Source: Carposina sasakii
Lineage: Eukaryota > Arthropoda > Insecta > Lepidoptera > Carposinidae
DNA length: 64,000 nucleotides
NCBI GenBank assembly: GCA_014607495.2
Contig: CP053157.1
Coordinates: forward strand, 4,340,001 to 4,404,000
Direction of reading: 5' to 3'
The notes under the pieces are model-generated. The model was not told the DNA's origin, searched no databases, and was given only the letters and a program-made list of their open reading frames with translations. Numbering within the stretch: position 1 is the stretch's first letter; each line of letters starts with the position of its first letter. Shown here piece by piece: positions 1 through 12,929 of the stretch. The translations under genes and the position numbers were made by a program.

Positions 1-379
1 TGATTCCCTTGCGAAGGTCGAAAATTTGCGGAAATTTGCGGCATAAACGGCTATATCTTTTGAGTGCTTTTGAGGCTGACCACCTGTCACTACTAACCGA
101 ACTTGTACAACTCAACTATACCCTCAAAATTGGTCAGAAGTGGCACCATGTGGTTCTATCGGCCCTTGGTGTTCTGCCTATCCCGTAAGGGATGAAGGCG
201 TGATTATATGTATGTATGGATGATACCTGTACGCGTTCCTGAGAAAAAGGGTCTTGACAGACAGATGGACGGACGGACGGATGAACGGAAGGACGGACCG
301 ATGGACAACAAAGTGATCCTATAAGGGTTATAGGCTATAAGGGTTCAGTTTTTACTTTTCGAGGTACGGAACCCTAAAA
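1..379 (+). repeat. Dispersed lepidopteran repeat, 3' portion
   Basis: Contains AATTTGCGGAAATTTGCG, a GACAGACAGATGGACGG purine-rich stretch, GATCCTATAAGGGTT and a CGAGGTACGGAACCCTAAAAA end. The same modules occur in order at 39611-40037. A small internal expansion repeats the TATAAGGGTT motif. Confidence 0.75.
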
Positions 380-1706
380 ATGTCGTTAACATGAAGAAAT
401 ATTTCCTCTTATATACAATCTAGCTAGCGTATCACCCACGACTGCTACAATACCTACCTAGCCAGTTACTCTCACGACTGACGAATCCCATGAATCTCTC
501 GTACTCGTAGCTCTCAAGCTCAAAAGCATCAATTAGGCAAGTCTGGAGTATACAGGGTACTGAAGAAAATTAAAAATACAAACTTACATACACTCAAAAA
601 CATCTGGGGCTAAACTCAAATAAAGATGTTGCATAGATTATCCTATTAAAACTTCATTTTGTGGAACTGAGGTGAGGTGACTGAGAATTATGGTTTGAGG
701 TAAAATTTTCCAATTTTAATTTGTAATTTTTAATGTTACTCGTATGGAGGCCATGGATGTATGAACATAAATAAGGTTGGGAACCAAGTATTACCTACCA
801 CGACTTTTACCTTTACAGTATTTCATATTCATAACATTCTAACCATGCATATAAATATGAAAACAGTCCCTAAAAGGAAATTTGTAATTTAGCTGGGATG
901 TAAGCATCTTCAAATTTGGTATTTGCTGAGTTAGAACATGTCAAACATCAGAACATGTTCCTTATTAAGCAAACATGTTCTGATATTCATCATTATTTGA
1001 CAAACATTGCTCTGTTTGTGTTTAGGTAAAGGATTATGAGCAATTGAGCAATATTTGGGATTTCCTAGTGGTCTCGTGTTTTTCGATGAGGATAGTGATT
1101 AAGACTTAGGTATACTTAGGGTGGACTTTTCCAATCAGATAGTCTATCTAAACAATAAAGTTGATACTATCTCTATTTTGCTCAAGTTTTACAGAAAGAC
1201 AACATCAAATTTATCCTTCAAATAGGCTTCAAATACCCTTATCTTACTTATGAAATAACTTAGCGATTTTGTTTATTGCCGCCCCTGCATTAGTTTAGAT
1301 TCCCACTCGGGTGAAGAATTTTTTCCATTTTCTTTATTAATAATTTTATAACTATAGAGCAAAAAATTTTTTATAAGTCGCCATCAAAAATGATGAAATA
1401 ACTTACGACATAAAATGTCATGATAATAATATTACATTAGCATTACATTAGTATGATATTAATATTTTATTAGGTATGATCTAGTTCGTTTGTTATGTGT
1501 AACTCGGAATATACGAAGACGACATACTCATTCCTGGTAAAAACCTCGTTTAATTTTATACTGTGTCGTGTCGTGTTTTTGAGATAAAGATTTAAGTGAT
1601 AAGGCATTTGTGTTTAACTCGTAAGTACATCTTTGTCCCATACCTACCTTCTTTGGATGATCTAAGTAGCATACCTACGTTAGGTAAGTTCTCGTCAGAG
1701 AGCATA
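380..1706. other. No gene seen
   Basis: AT-rich. At 1299-1360 it holds a fragment (GATTCCCACTCGGGTGAAG) of the tRNA-derived element seen whole at 36480-36636. Nothing else is supported. Confidence 0.5.
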
Positions 1707-1710
1707 TTAA

Positions 1711-1929
1711 AGCCTCGAACACACCGGATGCGTATGCGTGCACGTAATCGTGGACGTACACGTACCCCTGAGTTTAATGTATGGAACTGTCACCGCTTGA
1801 CGTCTATGCTTACGTCTACGCATACGCATCCGGTTTGCCCGTGCCTATACAGTTCCACACATTACTACTCAGAGGTACGTGTACGTCTACGCTTACGTGC
1901 ACGCATACGCATCCGGTGTGCTCGAGACT
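1711..1929. mobile_element. TTAA-flanked palindromic MITE (piggyBac-like)
   Basis: Terminal inverted repeats of about 55-60 bp, starting AGCCTCGAACACACCGGATG and AGTCTCGAGCACACCGGATG. They are flanked by TTAA at 1707-1710 and 1930-1933, the duplication used by piggyBac elements. A smaller inverted repeat (TGTATGGAACTGT) sits near the centre. The arms are dense in CGTATGCG-type motifs, which makes the overlapping ORF read as Arg-rich; that ORF is not a gene. Confidence 0.8.
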
Positions 1930-2140
1930 TTAAGCAGCAGCAGTAGGACGTTAGCATTTTACGCTGTTACATGGCAAAGATTCAGTGTGACAGCATTGAC
2001 AAATACAATAATAACGCTGCGTCGTGGAACCTATTGTGCATCGTAAGTAGGCAGGAGCGATAAATACACTATCTATGTATTTAAACAGAACTTGTTTGTA
2101 ACATATATCAAAGTTTAGAGTAGAAAAGATTATTTAATTT

Positions 2141-2294
2141 ATTCACTATGGGTGCGCCCACCACCGGGCCCTACACCCTCCACTGACCCTCGGATCTGAT
2201 AACTCATAATTGCGACAACAGGCACTTGCACTAACTACAATCGCCATGAGAAACATGAGAGTAGGGCCCGGTGGTGGGCGCACCCATAGTGAAT
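2141..2294. mobile_element. Foldback MITE, GGGCCC family copy 1
   Basis: Arms of 30 bp or more begin ATTCACTATGGGTGCGCC and contain CCACCACCGGGCCCTAC. The sequence after it (GAATGTTTGAACTTCCG, to about 2338) recurs at 58490, showing a larger parent element. Related copies lie at 47342-47596 and 58200-58540. Confidence 0.72.
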
Positions 2295-2783
2295 GTTTGA
2301 ACTTCCGAATTGTAACGCCTAATACAATTTCATTTATTTAATATTAGTTTGATATTGTTATTTAATAAAAGTAGTAGAAATTGGAGATGAGAAAGTAGTG
2401 AGAGAGAAAGTAGTGGATTGACTTTTGGGTAAATTGGGAGATTTAGTCAAAAGTATTTGTTTATAAGTAAGTACCGCAAATTCATTATTTAAAAGTGGGC
2501 CAAACCGTTTTCATGCCCGTTCGTTAAACTAACACCCCGTAAACAGGCCACAAGCTTAAAACTAAATTCAAACTAATAAACTCATTAGTTCACCTACAAG
2601 TAACTCACCTACAGGTGTCTACAGTTAGCCGGTTAACAAAGCGGCGCACGCGCAATTTTCGGACCGAGTTCACACGAGCACACTGTTTTAATATTAATAA
2701 GTTGCAATTGTTTCTATGTAATTGTAACAGTCTCTGTCAACGGACGATTTATTATCTGCTCAGTAAGGCAATGCAACTATGTA

Positions 2784-2904
2784 TATAAAAGAGAATAACA
2801 TTAACTCATTTGCGCTCATTCTAATGGATTTATTTCAAAATATTATAATTATTTCCTTTAACTTATTAGGCAGTGTACCTACGGAGGAAATATTGAGAGC
2901 CTAG
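2784..2904 (+). promoter_or_regulatory. TATA box followed by a short signal-peptide-like ORF
   Basis: TATAAAA at 2784-2790. About 34 bases later an ATG (2824) opens a 26-codon frame, MDLFQNIIIISFNLLG then SVPTEEILRA, with a signal-peptide-like hydrophobic core. No convincing donor was seen. It could be a first exon, a small peptide or chance. Confidence 0.22.
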
Positions 2905-5900
2905 CGGTCGTGAAGGAACTTTTACATGTCAATCACCGTACAGCTGTCTTCTTGCATTCGTATCTGACAGGGTACACACAGCTATCGATGAAAAGCATAG
3001 ATTTTGTCACACATAACACAACTACGAGTAAAGCGACGATTCTGCGCTTCGTAGGTTAGATTACAGATCTTTTATAAGAATTTGTAGTGCAATATGATAT
3101 TATCTATCTAAGGCAGCCTTTCCCAAAGTGGGCGATAACGCCCCCTTATGGGCGCTGCAGGTCTAAAGGGGGGCGGTAAGAAACCCAGAAGCTCACAATA
3201 ATTTATTTATTCATTTTGAAGTTATACTAGTTTTTAAGTAGGTGAAAACATGAGGGCGCTTAAAATAATTTATTCTCAAAGTGGGCAGTAGACAAAATAA
3301 GTTTGGGAACCCGTGATCTAAGGGCTTAGCCTTTTAAATGTAGAGATACCCCATTCGTTTCGTATACATATTGTAAAGCGGTTGCGCTTTTTTGTGTACA
3401 AAAAATATCTACAAACGTCCAGGTTCATAACCTACCCCACATCTGATGATATACCACTGGGAGAGGCCCTTTCCAACTATACCATTATAGTCTATCACCT
3501 TATTACACATTGATGTCAATTGGTAAAGGTAATGACAGACTATAACGATAGTGTTATGCATAATTAACAAGTAAATGATAAGGCGCTCGAGCCTAGTGTA
3601 TCGATAGCCTAGTTCCAACACCAATCGTGTTCTACTTAAAAATTCCTAAGTATTGTTCCAGTAGCAGCCAAATAATTAAAGGCGACCAAGAGAAACTGGT
3701 AATAGTAGACCTAACTGGACACCTTTGGCTGTTAAAAAGTGGAATCAACATCCATAAAATGTTTTAATACTTGCTTGGAGATAGGAAAAAAACTATAACT
3801 TCAATGCAAGTGTAATGACTGGCGTATTACACCGGGCCAGGGGAGGGACTTGTTACGGACGAGTTACGTTCTTCTATATATTGTTATTCCTAGTATCTAT
3901 AAGCTCTCGTCCAAAAGTAGTGAAGAAACAATGTACATACGTTTATATAACGCACAATTGTTTCATTTATATTTAGATCATGCGCAATTTTCCTAATTCC
4001 AACTGCAATAATAAAACAACAACCAAGGCAATTTTCAAGGTCCGTTAAAAAAGTTTTGCGACCGGAACGTTTCCAGAACACACAAAGCCAGGCGAGAGCT
4101 GACAGTGATAAATTTTTCTCCAACATAATTAGATAATTAACAAAACCTATTCGCAATGCAAATTCTTCCTTTCACCACAGCCTTTGTATCGCAAATGAGA
4201 AGGAAATAAACTTAATAGAACGTAAGATGATATGTGCATAAAAAAAATTCCTTTTCTAAAAAAGTTTTTTGCGAAGCGGATATTTGGCAAGGCTTTGCTA
4301 AAAATCACGTATGCCTATAATGTACTACTTACTTCGATTGTGTGAAGGCAAATAGAAGACTTTTTGCCAAATAATGACGGAGCAAATCGAATTCTCAAAT
4401 TATTTAGGCGTGAAGATATTAGTTACTGTATAGAAAGCGAAATTCATTTATAATATTGACGATTAAGCCTCCTTGACCCCTTTTTTCCATATGATCAAAA
4501 CCACTATATGTATATACATAGGATACATAACATATAACCTCACGCCTATAACTCATAAAGGGTAGGCCACGGCAAGACTACAGGATCTCCATTTAGTACG
4601 TTCCTAACATCCCTTTGCTTGTATTCTCATTTATTCGTTATTGTACATTTTTGCAGAAAAACAGTTTATAATGATTAATCACTAAAACGTACTTTACTTA
4701 TCCTTGACAGAGATTTCTTTCAGCAAACTATGTTTTCATACATGCTCCATAATTATGTTCTGCGACACTAATTGAGAATCGATTTTTGTAATCAATTTTA
4801 TCTCTTTACAAAGAATCTTCACACGAAGCCCTATTTTGGTATCTTATAGGATCAGTTAAAACAATTTATGATTTCTTTTTGTAACATTATAAGTCTTGTT
4901 TCTTTCTAAAAGTTAATGTGCAACATTGAGCGCTGTGATAAGTAAGTACCTACCAAAATAGTAGACTTCCGATGCATCATTTACTTCACCCTCTTTATAC
5001 TCGTACAAAATAAATTCTCATTGTTGCATTAAATTGGATAAGATAAACTCACTGAAGTTTTTTCGCTACAAATAAACTTGTATAGCCTAGAGTATACATT
5101 TAGCAAGCAAAAGCTCTTTACAAATATATGATATGTTGGTACAGATTTTAACACCTAATCCCATTGCCGTGTTACTGTAAATCAGTAGAAAAACACGCCG
5201 GTTACAATAGAACGAAGCGATACCTGCGCTCTACTTGTATAGCCAAGGTTACTCTAGGATGTAGATTAATTCCATGCCTACCTACTTTATGTAAATGAGT
5301 AAAAAATAGACTTTTACGTCGATTATTAATCCGATAATGATTCTATATGTCGCGAAATATAAATATATGTATAAATATAAGTGACGCCCATTATCAAATT
5401 AGGTAGAGTACAAATACCTAGATTTTAAAATGACGTAATTTTCACACGTGAATTAACTTTCAACTCCTAACTGCGACTTCTTTGGTTACTTCCGAAAAGA
5501 CTTAACAATTTATTTGAGTTCGGATATAATTCGCAAAGGCTCTAACTAAAGACATCGTAACCCACAAATACACGGTATTACATCCCAGACTAATCGAATG
5601 AAAGTGCCGTCTAATAATCGACTAAACGATTCCGCACTCAAAAAGATCTCGATTCGCAATAATCATTCGGAAAAATTAGTTCTTAAGCTCACTTGAACAC
5701 GCGAGCATTAGTCTCCATGATCACTATCGAAACGGATTAAGGTCTATATTGCACATCAATCTCACTTGCGTTGGATTACGTGTAGACTGTCACTTTCGCT
5801 AAATTATGACTTTATAATGATCGACAATTTGGTGTGGAGTTGTAACTTTTGACCGACAAATGTGACCGAGAAAATGTATGTACTATATATTGTACAATGT

Positions 5901-5906
5901 ACATTA
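2905..5906. other. No gene seen, AT-rich
   Basis: 3 kb without a supportable exon. It contains a short stretch with inverted GGGCG runs (3130-3180, AAAGTGGGCG and related). The minus-strand frames at 3409-3624 and 3890-4156 have no family resemblance or splice context. Confidence 0.4.
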
Positions 5907-6295
5907 TACAGGATGTTTTTTCGTTGCCACCCTTTACAAAGATTACGTAATCTATACATCAAATAAAATAGTTTATGCCAAAAAATTGTTGGGAAAAGAT
6001 GTAAATTTTTTTGAAAATATTTTTTTTTATTTCTTGATCGGGCGGAATTTATAATGTTTGTGTTAGTTTTCTTATAGCCAGATTTTAATTAAGTATTTTC
6101 CATTAAAAAATGTTGTTCCACGCGTCTATGTGCATTTATGCCAAAAAAACGCAGTCTATTTGGGTACTCAAATTTGGACCCTAATATCTTGGGAACCAGT
6201 CATTTCCCAGGTATGGCTCCATGGAGAAAAATGATCGTGATGATGAGGAGATTCGATAGTATTCGGGAACGTTGAGGACCAAAAAACATCCTGTA
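5907..6295. mobile_element. TIR element, TACAGGATG family
   Basis: Ends are TACAGGATGTTTTTTCG and its complement-like AAAAAACATCCTGTA, next to TA. Internal modules (ACGCAGTCTATTTGGG, TTTGGACCCTAATAT) recur inverted at 23890-24198, and a partial copy is at 60940-61040. Tc1/mariner-like nonautonomous origin is inferred from the TA ends. Confidence 0.65.
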
Positions 6296-6297
6296 TA

Positions 6298-6760
6298 GAT
6301 TTTGGACACGGCTGTGTTACCAAAATGGAGTAACCACAACTGCAGAATCATAAAATCCATAGCCTCGTTAAGCATAGCGGGGACAAATGCAAATCGCATC
6401 TTTCATACTATAGGGGCACAACTCGAAAAAAAAAAGATTATTGGGAAAATGCGTTTAAGATGTTTGCATATTGATTTTGTGCCGATATATTATAAAAACT
6501 CGAAATCCCAAAATTTTCGAGATGTGCCCCTATAGTATGAAAGCTGCGAAATGATCAGTGACAAGTTACCTTATTGCCTGAGTTCCTTCTTCGACTCTTA
6601 CGACATACACGGAAGGAGATGCAGCTGATGTATTCTAGTGAAGCCCCGCATCAGCACAGGAGTCCGGCTTTATTGCTTCGAGACAGTACCTGTGATCTAA
6701 GAAATGCTGCCTTGTCATCGTTAACGAGCACGGTTAACCTCTACCTACCTCAAGCATAAA
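6298..6760 (+). repeat. Dispersed repeat X, copy split by a MITE
   Basis: Two halves, 6298-6394 (CTGTGTTACCAAAATGGAG) and 6549-6680 (GATCAGTGACAAGTTACC to GCCCCGCATCAGCACAGG), match the roughly 230-bp repeat seen at least 13 times in this window. The MITE at 6395-6548 separates them. Confidence 0.7.
6395..6548. mobile_element. 154-bp MITE with AAAT duplication inside repeat X
   Basis: Arms CGCATCTTTCATACTATAGG and CGCAGCTTTCATACTATAGG extend through GGGCACA and TCGAAAA. They are flanked by AAAT at 6391-6394 and 6549-6552. Removing the insert restores the repeat X consensus around GATCAGTGACAAG. Confidence 0.72.
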
Positions 6761-6960
6761 TAATGATATATGTAATTGTGGCGCTTGCAACTTTACTTTT
6801 ACTATACCTAAGTATATAATTATTAACGTTTAAGCATGATTTACAATAGAACTTATGTACTGTTACCAAGTACAAATATCCAGCTATAAAATATGAAATT
6901 AAGATGAGTTAACTGTCTAAGAAAATTAATAGGTACCTATAAGCATATTCTATTATAAAT

Positions 6961-7112
6961 CCGAAAATCACACTGCGCTCACCAACCTGCCTGCCCAGCG
7001 TGGTGACTATTGGGAAAAAACAATCCCTATGGAAGTGGCCTTGTGGCGTGCACTAAGGGAGGCCAACGTCCAGCAGTGGCCTGCAATGGCTGACATAATG
7101 TGATGATAAATA
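6961..7112 (+). repeat. LINE 3'-end fragment
   Basis: Carries the common lepidopteran 3' module: CCTGCCCAGCGTGGTGACTA, GGGAGGCCAACGTCCAGCAG and a GATGATAA tail. Other copies lie at 11400-11560, 21606-22804, 28780-29010, 30440-30640, 58078-58195 and 61079-61150. Confidence 0.7.
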
Positions 7113-10100
7113 CTTATAGGTATTGAACTAAATGGATATCATGTAGTCATGATCAGCTGCTTATTTTTCCTACTCGTATGTATGTTGTAACTGATAAGTT
7201 TGGAATAAAATCTGTTGTGTATTAATAGTTTCTCCTGAACTTAATGTCTATCCTATCTACGACAATATCCAGAACTCGAAATTGATAAGCTACACAAAAG
7301 CGTCTTTATCAAAATATTATTATCAAAACCGAACATTATTTCCAGCGGAAATCGATATTAAGCGAAACAACTAGAAAATACCACAATAGTTTCCTACCTA
7401 TAATTATACGGAATCACATATGAATACAACAATTTAAAAATTACTAGACAATCTTACATTCTTAACTAGCATCATAGATTTCTTAGAACAATTTGCTCAT
7501 ATGAATTCCTCGTATTGTTTGCTCCAGTGACTTTATTTTTTAAAATTCCACTTTAGGCGTAGTTCGTGACTAAACTGTGCAATAACTTGGCTATTTGATT
7601 CCGCACATAGAAAAATAAACATCTTTAGAGCAAGTGTTTGTAAGTTGGGAGCTATAAGCTTTAGCATGAATAATTACCAAATTGCAAGGACGACTCTATC
7701 AGACACATTAAACCACTAGAGTTCATTGTTCTTCTAGGTGAACTTTATTAGTTGATCCGGCTAAGTTTTTACAGAAAGACGTATGTAGGTATACTAAAAA
7801 GAACGACGAATCTTCTTAACATATAATTATAATAAGAGAGTGACATCTTACATCTAAATGTCAAATCGTCAGACCAGACGAATTAGGCAAGTAATGTATT
7901 TCACGTTTAAATTCCAATATAACAGTGCAATTTACAAATAAAAACACTTGACCTGTAGATTTGACATTTTAATGTGATATATTATATCGGTGTCGCTCTC
8001 AACCTAATCATGTTGTATCTGCTACTCACATTTAACATAAAGGACATTGACTAACAATAAGTGATGCTTGTGCTGTACGGTTCCGCACCAAAATACGAAA
8101 AACTACGTTAAAAGCTTTACACTTTTACGAGTAACTGAAACATCTAGCGTGGGTAGTTACGTATTCTCTTTAAATCGTACTTTAGTTATCTAGACGTAAG
8201 CCTTATTAAATAACATTAGAAACTATTTGTAATTCTATTTACGCCGATTAGACCGTTTTCTTTTTTGGATAATGGATGTACTTTCACATAGGTACCTAGA
8301 GTAGATTTTGCCAACTTCAACCTGTAATTTACCAGAAAATATCTTTTGAGGGTTTTAAATTTCAAAATTACACAAACATAGACAAATACGATAGCAATAT
8401 TTAAATAAGATAAGATACCCATATACAGTAAATACGTATCGATATTTAGAAAAGCAGTCTAATCCCGGATTCACCTATGTTACGTAATTTCGCCCTAACT
8501 TCTGAACCAGAGAAAGAATATATTTAATGCGAAGTATTATCCCAATTCAATCCCCTATTCCAACGGAGAAAGCGGTAATTCAAATTCCCTTCTTTGTACG
8601 TCAAGCGTTCCTGTTTCCCCGTTCCAGTTGGAATTTCGAACAACTAAAGTGCCTGCCATTCTACATTACGAGTATCAAGGGTACCTATCTGGTAATAGCT
8701 TCTAAAGAGTAAATAACTACTTAATTAAATAATTTCACAAACACTGGCCATTTTATAAAGTAGTTCAAAATAAGTATCTTAAATAAATAATTTACCAACT
8801 GCCAACTAGTAACCCATACTTAACAATTTGTGTACATAACATAGGACAGATACTGTCCTGTATCAAGTTGTTGTTCATTTAAAAATCTTTCTGGAGCCTT
8901 TTCAAGCATAATAAATTATAGACGTTCTCAAATTAAAAATAGCTTATAAACCATGAAGAAAGGATAAGGGAGAGATGCGATCGATCGAAAACCACAGACT
9001 GATTTGTAACTTGCGAGTATTCGTACTACGTCGAAGTCGGCGTAGAATGACGACTACGCGGCTGATTACTACACATGCAATTTTTCCTATTTTACAATTC
9101 AAAAAAAACCAGTATGTGTTCTGATTATCGATATAAATCTAGCTGTAGCTGCAAGTGGGCCTTAGATAGCCTTCTAGGTAAATAGTTGAGCCACATTGTT
9201 AGGCCACCTCCTGTCTGCGCATACTTTCATGTAATAAACCCGTATAGCCAGCTAACTATATCTCACACAACTCCCCAATTAAGAACTTTGATAGGAGAAA
9301 GATTAAATTTGCCTTTTTGCACTCGTTATAGGCAGTTGAAAATAATTTATACCTTGAAGAAGAAAAATGAAGATACTGCAGAGGGAATAAAATGATTAAT
9401 CTCGGTTATAACCATTAAACAATAAATGCGAAACAACAGATACGGTCTTAGTCAGTGCATACTCGGGCCTAAAACTCATTTACGTACAAAATGTTACACA
9501 CTCCTCCGAGTATAGTTATGCCGTTTCTACTTCCATGCCTATTCGTATCTGGGAGGAGTAAGAGTATGTTATGTATAATGTCAAACTAATTACGGTTTTC
9601 ATACCAAATGACCTACTTATCTTACGACACCCAAGCCGGTGGTTAACAAACCAAAACAAAGTTCTTAATATTTATGATAAAAGTATTTGCCGAATCCTTA
9701 ATCTACGAATTAATTTTAAATGTAGTTTCGCAAACGCGATGTGTTTTTCTGTTTATTTTAAAAGGGCAAGATGACATGCCATTGTAATATACTCGTATAT
9801 GCGTTTTCGCGGATATAAAGAAATCTAGGATTACTTTAGTCAAGTTACCAAGTATGTTAAATTAAGTGCATAATCGTATATCTGACGTAAGTAATATGCA
9901 TAAAAGAAAGTAAGTAAAGGTTAAAAATAAATATATGTAACTACAGATTAAGGAACTCTTGCACAACTATAAGTTGCATAAAACCTCATTAATTTGATCT
10001 AATGCATCATCATTAATTACAGATTCGGATATAAATCAAGCAAATTATGGTTTTCGGTCCGTCAATATTTAGACAGTCGATAATTTTTGCTGTTCAAATT

Positions 10101-10338
10101 TTATTTTTATTTCTATAAGTTTGCTCTCTCTGCTGCATTCTTTTTTGTGTAAACCTTTCAGACACGTAGATAGAGAAATGGGTTTACCTTTTTACCCCTA
10201 ATAAGTCTTTCTTTAGTACATCCAACTTACACCAACATGTAATAACTATTTATACAGTCAGTCAGCGCCTAATTTAATACTTCACATTCTGTTTTTCTAT
10301 TATATTTAATGCTTTATAGTCTATAGTTAGGTCCCCCG
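7113..10338. other. No gene seen, AT-rich
   Basis: More than 3 kb without supportable exons. The small frames at 8216, 8527, 9186 and 9571 lack splice context, family motifs or coding-like composition. Confidence 0.4.
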
Positions 10339-10440
10339 GTATTTTCTTTGCTTTGATTTGCATTTTTCAGGTCGCCTCTGTTGATCCTGGCTCCTGGTGG
10401 GAATAAGTGGTGGGCCAATGCCGGTATGTAATAACTAATA
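10339..10440 (+). repeat. Dispersed repeat R (GTTGATCCTGG family), copy 1
   Basis: GTCGCCTCTGTTGATCCTGG and GGTGGGCCAATGCCGG recur in reverse at 14160-14245 and again at 59770-59870. The TTTTTCAG before it mimics an acceptor, but recurrence shows it is a repeat. Confidence 0.6.
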
Positions 10441-10736
10441 ATATACTTTGTATACATTAGAAATATCTATGTGGGTACGGTAGCGAAAACTGATATTAAT
10501 ATATCCCAAATTACACTTTCTATGTTCACACCTCTAATAGACTAACTTTCACAGATTCATGCGTAAAAAGATATTATAATCGATTATCGTCAAAACGGTA
10601 ACTTACACGAATGTAGAGCGGGTAGAAACACTAGAAACCATGTATCCCATTACGAAAGCTTGTCAGTTCTATTCAATAGATGCCGCTGTTCGTATCCCAC
10701 AGCCGGGAAAGTTCAGACTCGATTGATTTGTTCCTT

Positions 10737-10835
10737 GTTCCCAAAATGGGGTAGCCAGAACTGTATCATAAAAGAAATCCCGCTGCCACGTTCAGCATAG
10801 ATCAGATGTAAATAATCATTGACAATTTGCTACGA
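10737..10835 (+). repeat. Dispersed repeat X fragment
   Basis: Contains CCCAAAATGGGGTAGCCAG and CCACGTTCAGCATAG, the 5' half of repeat X. Confidence 0.6.
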
Positions 10836-11399
10836 TAAAAAATGTTAGACACGGAATACTATATGTGGTACGTAGTATGTATGTATATCTATTTGTTAAC
10901 TTAGAGCTCTTATTTTAAAGTAAATTTTGATTAAGACTTAGTAAAAGTAAAGTTAGTAGGTAATTATAAAAAGTTGGGGCCTAAATTCTACTGTTCTGTT
11001 AACCTTACCTCTAAACTGCCTGTAAATAAAGCTATAATTTGTGACATAAAATAAATTTGTTGCAGATTTGTGAACGTACTAGTTCTTACACAGGTTTTAT
11101 GCAGTTTCATATGAACAGGACATAGAATTGTTTTGCCTAAGGGTACGTTTATCGACTGCTTTAGCTAGAACAGATCGTGTATTCTATAAGGTTAATCTCT
11201 AGATGGTGTTTTATTCCGACTCGTAAGTATACTGTTAATTTTACTTCCATTTCAAATACTAATTTCAGCTCACCTCATATATCAATATACCTACTCGTAT
11301 GACGGCACCGCTGGGCTTGTCTGTCTATTGGTTTTCGCTACCTTTCCATAATAATTTATTTATTAAGTATTTCTTTCTCTCCCTATGTCTATCTTAAAA

Positions 11400-11560
11400 C
11401 TAGATAAACCATAGAAAACCACGCTGGACAGGCGGGTTGGTGACCGCATTGTGATTTTTGTACTATGTTATCAACACGAGAAGCGCTGCTACCCACCTCC
11501 CGGAAAATTATAATCGCCTCTTACGATATTCTACTCTGCCGACACCACATGGCTAATAGA
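11400..11560 (-). repeat. LINE 3'-end fragment, minus orientation
   Basis: CGCTGGACAGGCGGGTTGG, GTGACCGCATTGTGATTTTT, CTGCTACCCACCTCCCGG and CTCTGCCGACACCACATGG match the reverse of the LINE 3' family. Confidence 0.65.
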
Positions 11561-11879
11561 GCTTACTAAATAACAGAATTCTTGAAAAAGTGTAAAATTC
11601 TAATCTAAAGTTTCACAGTCGCGGATTACAGATAGTTTCATATGCACGGTGAGAGCTAAATAAACTAAGATGCAGGTATTTATTGTGGCAATGTTTTTGT
11701 TCTTGCTGCCATTCCGGCATGCAAAAATAAAAAATGTTAATAAAGATGTTTGATTGATTGTTGCGTGGAAGCGGCCACGAAGAACCACCCCGATACTGAC
11801 AGTCGACGAATTGTAAAAGTGTAAACTTTACCAGTGTGCCAGATAGTCTGGGCTGGTATAGAAGTTAAATTTTGCTAAT

Positions 11880-12090
11880 TTCAACGATTACTTGAGCCCG
11901 CAACTTTTTGCGGCTACGGTAAAAACGGCTGAAGCGATTTTAATAAAATTTGGTATGAAGTTAGCTAGCACCCTGGATTAACACATAGGCTACTTTTTAT
12001 TATATTTCTATCCCGGATAATTTCGACATTTTGTTTTTTCTGTAGTCCACACGGACGCAGTCCCGGGCGTCCACTAGTCAGGAATAAATA
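11880..12090 (-). repeat. RTE/SINE-like repeat (GTGGACGCCCGCGAC family), reversed
   Basis: Reads AACGGCTGAAGCGATTTTAA, AGTTAGCTAGCACCCTGG and GGGCGTCCACTAGTCAGG. It shares modules with 18075-18310 and 25105-25300, a very common insect repeat. Confidence 0.6.
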
Positions 12091-12800
12091 AAGAACAATT
12101 TCCCGGAAAGTTTCTTAAGTATTTATACAGCAAATGGATGAAATGCCATTGTAGCTCTATCTTAAGTTTGAGTAAATAACTCTCTGTGCTTGTAATTTGT
12201 ATGCGATGGTTTTTTGAAGACTTAGTTTATTTAAATGAATTTTATTGACTAGGCCAATTTTCTGAATATTCGCTTTATTACCTGAGAGTACCTAATACCG
12301 AGATACTGGTGGCAGATAAAGTAGAAACGCTTTATAAATGAAATTGTATTAGGCGTTATAATTACAATTACAGAAACGCTTTAGTTGAAGTTTATGCATC
12401 TAAAGTAAATATAAGTAGCCTAGTACGTTCGAAGTTTTTCAAAGTAAGTTTATGTATTTTTCACTGTCTGATAACATGTTCAATTAAATTCAAAAATAAT
12501 TGTATAGAGAAATATATGCAAAATGTACCTAGCATGGGTACCTAGGCTATGTTTGTAGGGAATTTTGTTTTAATTAATTATCCAGCGAGCTATATTTTAT
12601 TACTGGTACGTACCTACCTACTTATTCGTTTATCAGAATGGGTAGGTCATTGTTTTAATTTGGGAGTTATATAAAATACATCAATGAAAGATACACACAT
12701 TTAACACAAAGATCAGAAAATATATGTATACACTCCACAAACGTGAAAATCTAGTGAAAATAAATGAAAATTTTTACAATAAAAAAATCACCGGACTCAC

Positions 12801-12846
12801 CACAATAGCGCTGCCAACGCCAAAAAACCATAAAAAGCGCTAACAT
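12801..12846 (-). CDS. Candidate first coding exon below the 12995 promoter
   Basis: After a GC-rich leader, the first longer frame begins ATG at 12846 and reads MLALFMVFWRWQRYC, then a consensus donor GTGAGT at 12800. Met6 (12831) is an alternative start. A two-codon upstream ORF (ATG CAG TGA) precedes it. The next exon would lie further left and was not found. The exon may also be wholly untranslated. Confidence 0.3.
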
Positions 12847-12929
12847 TCGCTATGGTCACCAAAGTCTAGTTCAAAATTGGAATCACTGCATTTATTTCAC
12901 TTTATTTTTTTCAAAACGCACGGCAACGG

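Noticed and set aside
1596..1946. 116-residue Arg-rich ORF
   Set aside because: It overlies the inverted arms of the TTAA-flanked MITE, and its repetitive composition comes from the CGTATGCG-type motifs. There is no gene structure.
10339..10440. Exon-like segment after TTTTTCAG
   Set aside because: The same sequence occurs at 14160 (reversed) and 59770, so it is a dispersed repeat.
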